Of a stretch of 5,298 bases of DNA, positions 1 through 5,298 are shown piece by piece. How positions within the stretch are numbered: position 1 is the stretch's first letter; each line of letters opens with the position of its first letter. The stretch is from Candidatus Omnitrophota bacterium (GTDB taxonomy: Bacteria; Ratteibacteria; UBA8468; MWAK01). The stretch lies in NCBI GenBank assembly GCA_026387085.1, contig JAPLMK010000076.1:1-5298 (forward strand), read 5' to 3'. The notes below the pieces were generated by a model. That model searched no databases and had not been told where the DNA came from. It was given only the letters and a program-made list of their open reading frames with translations. Made by a program: the position numbers and the translations under genes.

Positions 1-15
1 CAAACCTGTCATGCT

Positions 16-45
16 TTGACTTGGTGTATAATTTTGTGCTAAAAT
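16..45 (+). promoter_or_regulatory. Predicted sigma-70-type promoter of hppA
   Basis: A -35-like TTGACT (16-21) is followed after 18 bp by a -10-like TAAAAT (40-45), each close to the consensus. Transcription would start near position 52 and leave a leader of about 65 nt before hppA. A second perfect TATAAT lies at 27-32, but the position 17 bp upstream of it (ACCTGT) is a poor -35, so I prefer the first pair. This rests on sequence match only. Confidence 0.5.
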
Positions 46-100
46 TAAACGGTTTTTATTTCGGATATTTAAACCGAAACAACAACTTTCCCCACTACCA

Positions 101-107
101 AAAGGAG
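101..107 (+). promoter_or_regulatory. Ribosome binding site of hppA
   Basis: AAAGGAG ends 8 nt before the ATG at 116. This is a near-ideal Shine-Dalgarno match and spacing, and it fixes the hppA start. It is the strongest such site in the window; the pst genes have weaker ones. Confidence 0.8.
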
Positions 108-115
108 CGAAAACT

Positions 116-2230
116 ATGTTTAATTTAATTATCTTCACCAGTCTGCTTGGTCTGTTAGTGGCTTACTTTCTCGCGCGGCACGTTCTCAACCAGGAAATGG
201 GCAACCCCCAGATGCAGGCAATCGCCGACCACATCCGGGAAGGCGCGATGGCATTCCTGAAACGCCAGTACGGCACGATTGCCGTGTTAACCGCGGTGCT
301 TGCCGTCGTCATCTTCCTCATCTACGCGCTAAGCGGAAAAGTTTCCTTCGGCTGGCACACTGCTTTCGCCTTTGTCCTGGGAGCGCTCTGTTCCTCCGTG
401 GCGGGTTTTGTCGGGATGTATATTTCGGTACGGGCAAATATCCGAACCGCTGCGGCCGTGGGAAAAAGTATCAATAAAGCCCTCCAGATTGCTTTAAGAG
501 GCGGCGCCGTTTCCGGAATCCTGGTCGTCGCTCTTTCCCTGCTGGGCGTATCCGGAATCTTTGCTCTTTTCGGCGGTCTCAGCAATCCTCAGGAAGTTCC
601 GCTCCTGATAGTGGGTTTCGCTTTCGGCGCTTCGTTCGTGGCGCTTTTCGCCCAGTTAGGCGGCGGAATCTTCACCAAAGCCGCAGACGTCGGAGCCGAC
701 CTGGTTGGTAAGGTGGAAGCCGGCATTCCGGAAGACGACCCGAGAAATCCGGCAGTCATTGCCGACCTGGTCGGAGACAACGTCGGGGACTGCGCCGGAC
801 GCGGCGCCGACCTCTTTGAGTCAACCGTCGCGGAAAATATCGGCGCAATGATTCTAGGTATTCCGCTCTACCCGGTCTTCGGAATCAAGGGCATCCTCTT
901 CCCGCTGGCGGCGCGTGCCTTGGGCCTGGTTGCTTCCATCATCGGCATCATGTCGGTTAAAATCAAAGAAGATGAGGACCCGATGAAAGGGCTGAACCGC
1001 GGCTACTTCCTCACAACCATCCTATCCGGTATCGGTCTCTGGATAGCCACCGACCCGATGAAAGGCCTGAATCGCGGCTATTTCCTGACAACCATTCTGG
1101 CCGGCGTCGGTCTCTGGATAGCCACCTACGCGCTTCTTCACGATTATTGGACCTGGTTTTTCCTCTGCGGCATTATCGGAATCCTGGCCAGCCTTGCCTT
1201 TGTCTACATTACCCAGTACTATACCGAATACAAGTACCGTCCGGTTAAAGAAATCGCCAAGGCCTCCGAAACCGGAGCCGCCACAAATATCATTTCCGGT
1301 TTTGCGGTCGGGCTGGAAAGCGCCGGCATGCCGGCAATCGTAATCTCCGTTGCTTTGTTAAGCTCCTATTATTTCGGCAAGATTACCGGACTGCCAAACG
1401 GCGGCCTTTACGGAACCGCCGTTGCCACCATGGGAATGCTGGCGCCCTGCGCCTTCATCCTGGCCATGGACACTTTCGGTCCCATCACCGACAATGCCGG
1501 CGGCATCGTGGAGATGTCGCACGGCGCGGAAGAGACCAGGCGCCGGGCAGACCGTCTTGACGCGGTCGGCAACACCACCAAAGCGCTCACTAAGGGCTAC
1601 GCGGTTGGTTCGGCTGCCCTGGCGGCTTTCCTGCTCTTCTCTGCCTACATGGCCGAAGTTAAAATTTCCGTCATTGACCTGGCAAAACCGGTTGTCTTCA
1701 TCGGCGGTTTCCTAGGCGCGGTCCTGGTCTTCATTTTCTCGTCTTTTGCCATCCGCGCGGTCGGACGCGCCGCTTTCTACATCATCAACGATGTCCGGCG
1801 CCAGTTTAAGGAAAAACCGGGCATTATGACCGGAACGGAAAAACCGGATTACGCTCAGTCGGTTGATATCTGCACCCGGGGCGCCCTGAAGGAGATGGTG
1901 CTACCCGGTGTTACCGCGGTTATCGTGCCGATTGCCATCGGATTTTTTCTGGGCGCGGAAGCGGTCGGCGCCACCCTGATGGTAGGTACAATTACCGGTG
2001 TTATCATGGCGCTCTTGTTTAATAACGGCGGCGGTGCCTGGGACAACGCCAAAAAATTCATTGAATCCGGCGCGCACGGCGGCAAAGGTTCATTCGCTCA
2101 TAAAGCGGCTGTCTCCGGTGATACGGTCGGCGACCCTTTCAAGGATACCGCCGGACCATCCCTGCACGTCCTGATAAAACTTCTTTCCACTCTAACCCTG
2201 GTCTTTGCCAAACTGTTTCGCATCGTGTAA
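116..2230 (+). CDS. hppA: Membrane-bound proton-translocating pyrophosphatase (K+-independent type)
   Basis: HppA hydrolyses cytoplasmic pyrophosphate to two phosphates and uses the energy to pump H+ out across the membrane. The 704-residue protein is a chain of hydrophobic helices carrying all the acidic catalytic motifs of the family: DVGADLVGKVE (191-201), DDPRNPAVIADLVGDNVGD (207-225), DTFGPITDNAGG (452-463) and GDTVGDPFKDTAGPS (668-682), which bind Mg-pyrophosphate. GNTTKALTKG (485-494) has Lys489 and Thr492, the established marker of K+-independent enzymes (Ala and Gly in the K+-dependent class), so H+ rather than Na+ pumping is likely. The ATG follows a strong ribosome binding site. 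One feature is odd: residues 288-312 are repeated as 313-337, adding a loop and a hydrophobic segment between the first and second catalytic motifs. Without the repeat the length would be 679, normal for prokaryotic homologues. The gene is followed by pst phosphate-uptake genes. Family assignment is very secure; activity of this copy is less so. Confidence 0.96.
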   Translation: MFNLIIFTSLLGLLVAYFLARHVLNQEMGNPQMQAIADHIREGAMAFLKRQYGTIAVLTAVLAVVIFLIYALSGKVSFGWHTAFAFVLGALCSSVAGFVGMYISVRANIRTAAAVGKSINKALQIALRGGAVSGILVVALSLLGVSGIFALFGGLSNPQEVPLLIVGFAFGASFVALFAQLGGGIFTKAADVGADLVGKVEAGIPEDDPRNPAVIADLVGDNVGDCAGRGADLFESTVAENIGAMILGIPLYPVFGIKGILFPLAARALGLVASIIGIMSVKIKEDEDPMKGLNRGYFLTTILSGIGLWIATDPMKGLNRGYFLTTILAGVGLWIATYALLHDYWTWFFLCGIIGILASLAFVYITQYYTEYKYRPVKEIAKASETGAATNIISGFAVGLESAGMPAIVISVALLSSYYFGKITGLPNGGLYGTAVATMGMLAPCAFILAMDTFGPITDNAGGIVEMSHGAEETRRRADRLDAVGNTTKALTKGYAVGSAALAAFLLFSAYMAEVKISVIDLAKPVVFIGGFLGAVLVFIFSSFAIRAVGRAAFYIINDVRRQFKEKPGIMTGTEKPDYAQSVDICTRGALKEMVLPGVTAVIVPIAIGFFLGAEAVGATLMVGTITGVIMALLFNNGGGAWDNAKKFIESGAHGGKGSFAHKAAVSGDTVGDPFKDTAGPSLHVLIKLLSTLTLVFAKLFRIV
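977..1126 (+). repeat. In-frame tandem duplication of 75 bp inside hppA
   Basis: Two head-to-tail 75-bp units, 977-1051 and 1052-1126, each encode 25 residues starting DPMKGLNRGYFLTTIL and ending GLWIAT. They match at 66 of 75 bases. Seven of the nine differences are silent third-position changes; the other two give Ser to Ala and Ile to Val. Each unit contains a short polar loop plus about 16 hydrophobic residues. The divergence shows this is not a simple base-calling stutter, but a join between two strain variants in an assembly could give the same pattern. Confidence 0.95.
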
Positions 2231-2270
2231 TCGCCCGGCTTTCCGGATTCTGTTAACGGCAACTGCGCGG

Positions 2271-2286
2271 GTCGAATAAATCCGAC
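2271..2286. repeat. 16-bp palindrome, copy 1 of 3
   Basis: GTCGAATAAATCCGAC is a near-palindrome with 7-bp arms (6 of 7 pairs) around a central AA. It is one base different from the perfect copy at 2319-2334. A third, more diverged dyad lies at 2298-2313 (GTGCAAT, TT, ATCGCAC; 6 of 7 pairs). The three copies start 27 and 21 bp apart. Confidence 0.7.
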
Positions 2287-2290
2287 GTAT

Positions 2291-2341
2291 TGTAGCGGTG
2301 CAATTTATCGCACAAACAGTCGGATAAATCCGACCGCTACA
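2291..2341. repeat. 51-bp imperfect inverted repeat (REP/MITE-like) between hppA and pstS
   Basis: TGTAGCGGT (2291-2299) pairs perfectly with ACCGCTACA (2333-2341). The full 23-bp arms, 2291-2313 and 2319-2341, match at 18 of 23 positions around the 5-nt loop AAACA. Each arm carries its own smaller palindrome (2298-2313 and 2319-2334). Transcribed RNA could therefore fold as one long hairpin or as separate small ones. No T-tract follows, so it is not a textbook terminator. It resembles the dispersed palindromic elements found between genes in many bacteria; whether it recurs in this genome cannot be seen here. Confidence 0.65.
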
Positions 2342-2372
2342 TTAACAGCACCGGGCAATCCCGGCATACAAT
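2342..2372 (+). promoter_or_regulatory. Possible weak promoter of the pst operon
   Basis: TTAACA (2342-2347) and TACAAT (2367-2372) each match the -35 and -10 consensus at 5 of 6 bases, but the 19-bp spacer is long. The spacer contains a small palindrome, CCGGG-CAAT-CCCGG (2351-2364), which could be an operator or chance. Transcription would start about 22 nt before pstS. I see no sequence resembling the Pho box of enteric bacteria. Confidence 0.25.
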
Positions 2373-2401
2373 TCACGGCGCAAACGCACAAAGTAGCCAT
2401 C

Positions 2402-3244
2402 ATGGGTTTCCGCTATCCGAAATTACTGGTTCCCGCGCTTTCAGCCACCCTTATTTGCCTTTTTTTAAGCTCCTGCGGCAAAGGTTATGCCGGAAAAATT
2501 ATCCTGGCCGGCTCAACTTCGGTCGAGCCCTTTGCCGAATTATGGGCCGAAGCCTACGCCGTCACACACCCGGAAGTTAATGTAATTATCCAGGGAGGCG
2601 GTTCCAGCGCCGGAGTTGAATCAGCCCTCACCGGAACTTCCGATATTGGAATGTCTTCGCGAGAACTTAAACCGGAAGAAGAGTTTGATTCCGGCGGACA
2701 AAAAATATTACACATCGTGCCGGTCGCTTTTGACGCAATCGCTGTAATCGCCAATGCCAAATCCCCCCTGACCAATATAACAAGCGCGCAACTGAGAAAC
2801 CTCTTCGCCGGACATATTGATAAACTCGACGCCCGGCCGGTCACTGTAGTTACCCGGGAAGAAGGCTCCGGAACCAGAAAAAGTTTTGAAGAATCGGTGA
2901 TGAAAGCGCCGGGTTCCAAAACAATGGAACGAATCTCCAATTCGGCGCTGGTCCAGGATTCCAACGGAGCCATCCGGGAAATCGTGGCCGGCGACCCAAA
3001 CGCAATCGGTTATATCTCACTGGGACTGGTGGATAAACGGGTTAAGCCGCTGGCCATTGACAACATCCTGCCCACCGTCGAAACCATCAAAAACGGGAAT
3101 TACAAGATAGTACGGCGATTTCTCTTTGTCCTGAAAACCCGGAATAATCCCTTATCTGAAGATTTCATTAAATTCTGTCTTTCTCCGGAAGGCCAGAACC
3201 TGGTAGCCAAAAAAGGTTTAATCAAGATAAAAGAGACTAAATGA
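2402..3244 (+). CDS. pstS: Phosphate-binding lipoprotein of the Pst ABC transporter
   Basis: PstS captures inorganic phosphate outside the inner membrane and delivers it to PstC/PstA. The 280-residue protein begins with a lipoprotein signal: Lys7, a hydrophobic stretch (8-22) and the lipobox LSSC with Cys25 as the acylated residue. Phosphate-loop motifs follow: AGSTSVEPFAE (36-46), GGGSSAGVESALTGTSDIG (65-83) and TREEGSGTRKSFE (151-163). The last is the hallmark segment of PstS. The C-terminal LSPEGQ (260-265) is also usual. Between AGHIDKL and DARPVTVV (about 136-150) the usual loop containing Trp (as in NWxxxGG) appears about five residues short. The ATG at 2402 gives a sensible signal peptide but has no clear Shine-Dalgarno site. 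The stop overlaps the pstC start (ATGA, 3241-3244), indicating co-translation. It is of the short PstS type rather than the longer enteric one. Confidence 0.93.
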   Translation: MGFRYPKLLVPALSATLICLFLSSCGKGYAGKIILAGSTSVEPFAELWAEAYAVTHPEVNVIIQGGGSSAGVESALTGTSDIGMSSRELKPEEEFDSGGQKILHIVPVAFDAIAVIANAKSPLTNITSAQLRNLFAGHIDKLDARPVTVVTREEGSGTRKSFEESVMKAPGSKTMERISNSALVQDSNGAIREIVAGDPNAIGYISLGLVDKRVKPLAIDNILPTVETIKNGNYKIVRRFLFVLKTRNNPLSEDFIKFCLSPEGQNLVAKKGLIKIKETK

Positions 3245-4089
3245 AACGAAACACCGCCGGCAAGGTATTGTTGCTCATCGCCCTTTCGTCAATTGCTTCC
3301 CTGGCCGCCATAACCTTTTTTATCTTTAAAGAAGGCCTACCCTTAATCTTCAAAGTTGGAATCATTAACTTCCTCACCGGAAAAGAATGGTCTCCTTCCG
3401 GCGGCGAATTCGGAATCCTGCCGATGATCCTCTCCTCTGTCTGGATAACGCTGGGCGCGCTGGTCATCGGCGTTCCGACCGGAATCTCCTGCGCCGTGTT
3501 TTTAGCCGAAATCATCGGCGATAAAACCCGACTTCTGGCCAGCATACCCTCAGTGGTTTACGGATTTATAGGCGTGGTCATCCTGGTTCCGTTCATCCGT
3601 GAGACCTTCGGCGGTCCGGGATTTTCCCTGCTGGCCGGCAGCATCATTCTGGGTATCATGATTCTGCCCACCATCATCAGCATCTCAACCGATTCGCTGA
3701 AAGCCGTCCCCGACTCTTTCCGCGAAGCTTCCATCTCCATGGGAGCGACCAGGTGGCAAACAACTATTTTTATAACCTTGCGGGCGGCGCGCACCGGCAT
3801 CCTGGCTTCCGTGATTTTGGGAATGGGACGCGCCATCGGCGAAACAATGGCCGTAATTATGGTAGCCGGAAATGCGCTGAATATTCCCCACTCGCCCCTG
3901 GACCCAATCCGACCGCTTACCAGTAATATCGCTTTAGAGATGGGTTACGCTACCGGTGACCACCAGAAAGCGCTCTTTGCCACCGGAGTCATTCTCTTTA
4001 TTTTTATTATGATTCTAAACGTAACCGCTACCTACATCTCGCGTCTGGGACTTAAAACGGACTCCCTTTCCAAAGGACAGAATAAATGA
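3241..4089 (+). CDS. pstC: Phosphate ABC transporter permease PstC
   Basis: PstC is one of the two inner-membrane subunits forming the phosphate channel with PstA. The 282-residue sequence has a first helix at about 8-29, a GKEWSPSGGEFGILP segment (47-61) typical of PstC, then five further hydrophobic segments. IPSVVYGFIG (102-111), the EAA loop EASISMGATRW (162-172) that docks on the ATPase, and GMGRAIGETMAV (195-206) are characteristic. Two points are unusual. Between FLAE (87-90) and LLASIPS (98-104) there are 7 residues, where E. coli PstC as I recall it has 15, so about 24 bp seem missing in frame. The Pro that usually ends the EAA motif (LP) is Arg181 (CGG, one base from CCG). The start overlaps the pstS stop by ATGA, with a modest GAG 5 nt upstream; the stop overlaps the pstA start in the same way. 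Confidence 0.92.
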   Translation: MKRNTAGKVLLLIALSSIASLAAITFFIFKEGLPLIFKVGIINFLTGKEWSPSGGEFGILPMILSSVWITLGALVIGVPTGISCAVFLAEIIGDKTRLLASIPSVVYGFIGVVILVPFIRETFGGPGFSLLAGSIILGIMILPTIISISTDSLKAVPDSFREASISMGATRWQTTIFITLRAARTGILASVILGMGRAIGETMAVIMVAGNALNIPHSPLDPIRPLTSNIALEMGYATGDHQKALFATGVILFIFIMILNVTATYISRLGLKTDSLSKGQNK

Positions 4090-4896
4090 AATTTCTGCGG
4101 CGTAATCCGGTCACAACCCAACGGCTGGCTGACACCTATTTCAGCATCGTGGCTATTGTCGTCCTTTTTATCCTTCTTTTCATCTTAGGTTTTATATTGG
4201 TTAAGGGATTACCGGTCCTTAATTCCAGGTTTATCTTCGGTCTACCCAAAGAAATGGGTGAATCCGGGGGAATTTTTCCGGCCATTGCGGGAACATTCCT
4301 GTTGCCCCTGATCTATCTACCTGACCGAATACACCCGGGAAAACCGGTTGACCGCAACCATCAGGTTCGGCGCCGAATGCCTGGCCGGAATTCCATCAAT
4401 CATCTTCGGCCTTTTCGGTTTTGTTCTCTTTGTGGTTACGTTGAAGATGGGCTGGTCGCTCCTTTCCGGAGGGTTAACGCTGGCGATAATGATACTGCCC
4501 ACCATCATCCGAACCAGCGAGGAATCAATCAAAGCGGTCCCCCGGCATTACCGGGAAGTGGCTTTCTCCCTGGGCGCAACCAAATGGCAGGGAATAACCA
4601 AAGTTGTTCTGCCCTCTGCTCTTTCCGGAATCTTCACCGGAATCATGCTCGCGCTCGGCCGCTCCATCGGCGAAACCGCCGCGGTAATCTTCACGGCCGG
4701 TTCTTCCCTGAAGATGCCGGCTTCAGCCCTGGATTCGGTGCGCACGATGGCGGTCCATTTTTACATCCTGGCCCGGGAAGGTATCAGCCTGAAAAACGCA
4801 TACGGCACCGCGGCTCTTTTAGTCATAATAATTCTAGTCATCAACACCATCGCCTACTATACAATGCATAAATTCCTGGAAAAAACCCATGGCTAA
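4086..4896 (+). pseudogene. pstA: Phosphate ABC transporter permease PstA, frameshifted
   Basis: PstA is the second channel subunit of the Pst importer. The gene starts at ATG 4086 (AAAGGA 8 nt upstream, ATGA overlap with pstC) and reads correctly for about 70 residues: helix 1 at about 19-40, then GGIFPAIAGTF (61-71). From about 4311 the PstA reading moves one base ahead, resuming as SIYLTEYTRENRL at 4312 and continuing through IPSIIFGLFG, the EAA loop EVAFSLGATKW and RSIGET to the stop at 4894-4896. The new frame has a TGA at 4309-4311, so it is not a simple slip. Compared with E. coli PstA from memory, 57 nt should separate the Thr of AGT from IYL, but only 19 are present. Loss of about 38 nt explains both the frameshift and the truncated second helix. 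The original frame stays open to 4871, giving a 261-residue product with an Arg/His/Pro/Asn-rich nonsense tail. It could be a true mutation or an assembly fault. Confidence 0.88.
4348..4896 (+). CDS. pstA: 3' portion of PstA (fragment in the second frame)
   Basis: This open frame encodes the C-terminal two thirds of PstA from a possible TTG start at 4348 (GGGA 7 nt upstream, probably fortuitous). In-frame PstA similarity extends back to 4312. The 182 residues hold four of the six expected helices: the AGIPSIIFGLFG helix, the LTLAIMILPTIIRTSEESIKA region, the EAA loop with its usual LP ending (EVAFSLGATKW through VVLPSALSGI), GRSIGETAAVIFTAG, and a final helix before a basic tail. The sequence looks well preserved, with no further stops or shifts, so the frame break is recent or is an artefact. 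Its stop overlaps the start of pstB by 8 bp. Independent function as a separate protein is unlikely, since helices 1 and 2 would be missing. Confidence 0.6.
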   Translation: MTATIRFGAECLAGIPSIIFGLFGFVLFVVTLKMGWSLLSGGLTLAIMILPTIIRTSEESIKAVPRHYREVAFSLGATKWQGITKVVLPSALSGIFTGIMLALGRSIGETAAVIFTAGSSLKMPASALDSVRTMAVHFYILAREGISLKNAYGTAALLVIIILVINTIAYYTMHKFLEKTHG

Positions 4897-5298
4897 ATCA
4901 CCGATAATCATAGAAACCATCGGCCTCTCCCTTCAGGGAAAAGAGGAGATGATTCTCAACTCCATAAATCTTTCTTTGCTCCGGAACAGCATCCTGGGCA
5001 TCATCGGTCCGACCGGCAGCGGTAAAACCTCGTTTTTGCGCATCCTAAACCGTCTGATTGAATTTGATGAAGGATACCGGGTTTCCGGCTCGGTTCTCTT
5101 TGAAAACAGGAGTGTCTTTGACCCTTCCGTGGACCTGGGGGAATTACGCCGGAAAATAGGCATGGTCTTTGCCCTACCGATTCCGCTGCCGATGTCCATT
5201 CGCCACAACCTGACTTTCGGTCCAAAATTAGCGGGCGTCAAAAACCACGCCGAACTTAACGACCTGATGGAATGCGGACTCAAAGCCGCCCACCTCTG
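4889..5298 (+). CDS. pstB: Phosphate ABC transporter ATP-binding protein PstB (partial, 3' end outside window)
   Basis: PstB hydrolyses ATP on the cytoplasmic face to drive phosphate import. Only the first 136 residues are present. They show Walker A GPTGSGKTS (40-48, Lys46), the PstB-like VSGSVLFENRSVFDP (65-79), ELRRKIGMVF (85-94) and PLPMSIRHNLTFGPKLAG (99-116). PMSI followed by N and FGP is the usual PstB continuation. The Q-loop Gln expected after GMVF is Ala95 (GMVFALP), and the N-terminal aromatic that normally stacks on adenine is not evident in LSLQGKEE (13-20). ABC signature, Walker B and H-loop lie beyond the window. ATG 4889 overlaps the pstA stop (ATGGCTAA), with a weak GGA about 8 nt upstream. 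The order pstS-pstC-pstA-pstB supports PstB over other ABC ATPases. Confidence 0.9.
   Translation, partial: MAKSPIIIETIGLSLQGKEEMILNSINLSLLRNSILGIIGPTGSGKTSFLRILNRLIEFDEGYRVSGSVLFENRSVFDPSVDLGELRRKIGMVFALPIPLPMSIRHNLTFGPKLAGVKNHAELNDLMECGLKAAHL

Noticed and set aside
27..32. Perfect TATAAT as the main hppA -10 element
   Set aside because: TTGACT at 16-21 is only 5 bp upstream, and the base run at the correct distance is a poor -35; TAAAAT at 40-45 fits the TTGACT better.
322..585. Open frame of 87 codons on the minus strand
   Set aside because: It lies wholly inside hppA, antisense to its conserved coding frame, with no ribosome binding site and no recognisable protein; it is a by-product of codon bias.
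2231..2370. Rho-independent terminator after hppA
   Set aside because: The candidate stems (CCGG at 2235-2246, the 51-bp inverted repeat, CCGGG-CAAT-CCCGG at 2351-2364) are not followed by a run of T.
2231..2401. Pho box or CRISPR-like repeats upstream of pstS
   Set aside because: No CTGTCAT-type direct repeats are present, and the palindromes are neither regularly spaced nor separated by unique spacers of constant length.
2554..2973. Open frame of 139 codons on the minus strand
   Set aside because: It is antisense to the pstS phosphate-binding motifs, and its translation is a Ser/Thr/Pro-rich composition without any motif.
4296..4320. Programmed ribosomal frameshift in pstA
   Set aside because: No slippery heptamer or downstream structure stands out, and a shift alone would not replace the missing 12-13 residues of the helix.
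4312..4871. The continuing first frame of pstA as a genuine new C-terminal domain
   Set aside because: The same bases encode well-conserved PstA in the other frame, and this reading gives an Arg/His/Pro/Asn-rich sequence with no membrane helices or motif.
4933..5283. Open frame of 116 codons on the minus strand near the window end
   Set aside because: It is antisense to the Walker A and Q-loop region of pstB, which clearly codes on the plus strand.

Overview
The window is a stretch of a bacterial chromosome, roughly half G+C by eye. It reads almost entirely on the + strand and is devoted to phosphate and pyrophosphate handling. The lipoprotein signal on the phosphate-binding protein and the membrane pyrophosphatase suit an environmental anaerobic or slow-growing Gram-negative-type bacterium. 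The style of the HppA protein and the GTCGGAT..ATCCGAC palindromes remind me of uncultured Planctomycetota/Omnitrophota-like genomes, but that is a weak impression, not an identification.

Layout: 1-115 is a leader with a good sigma-70-like promoter and a strong ribosome binding site. 116-2230 is hppA, a membrane-bound proton-pumping pyrophosphatase with the Lys signature of the K+-independent class and an unusual in-frame tandem duplication of 25 residues. 2231-2401 is an intergenic spacer with three related 16-bp palindromes, two of them inside a larger 51-bp inverted repeat. 2402-5298 is a tightly packed pst operon in the order pstS-pstC-pstA-pstB. pstS/pstC and pstC/pstA overlap by ATGA, pstA/pstB overlap by 8 bp, and pstB is cut off by the window end.

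Together the genes would import inorganic phosphate (PstS captures it, PstC/PstA form the channel, PstB supplies ATP hydrolysis). HppA would split cytoplasmic pyrophosphate into phosphate while pumping protons. No new system is evident. The interest lies in an unusual set of insertions and deletions in otherwise ordinary genes: +25 residues in HppA, a probable 8-residue gap in PstC, a smaller probable gap in PstS, and a loss of about 38 bp that frameshifts PstA inside a membrane helix. PstB also has Ala where the Q-loop Gln is expected. Either this operon is decaying or diverging, or the assembly is faulty; read-level data would separate these.
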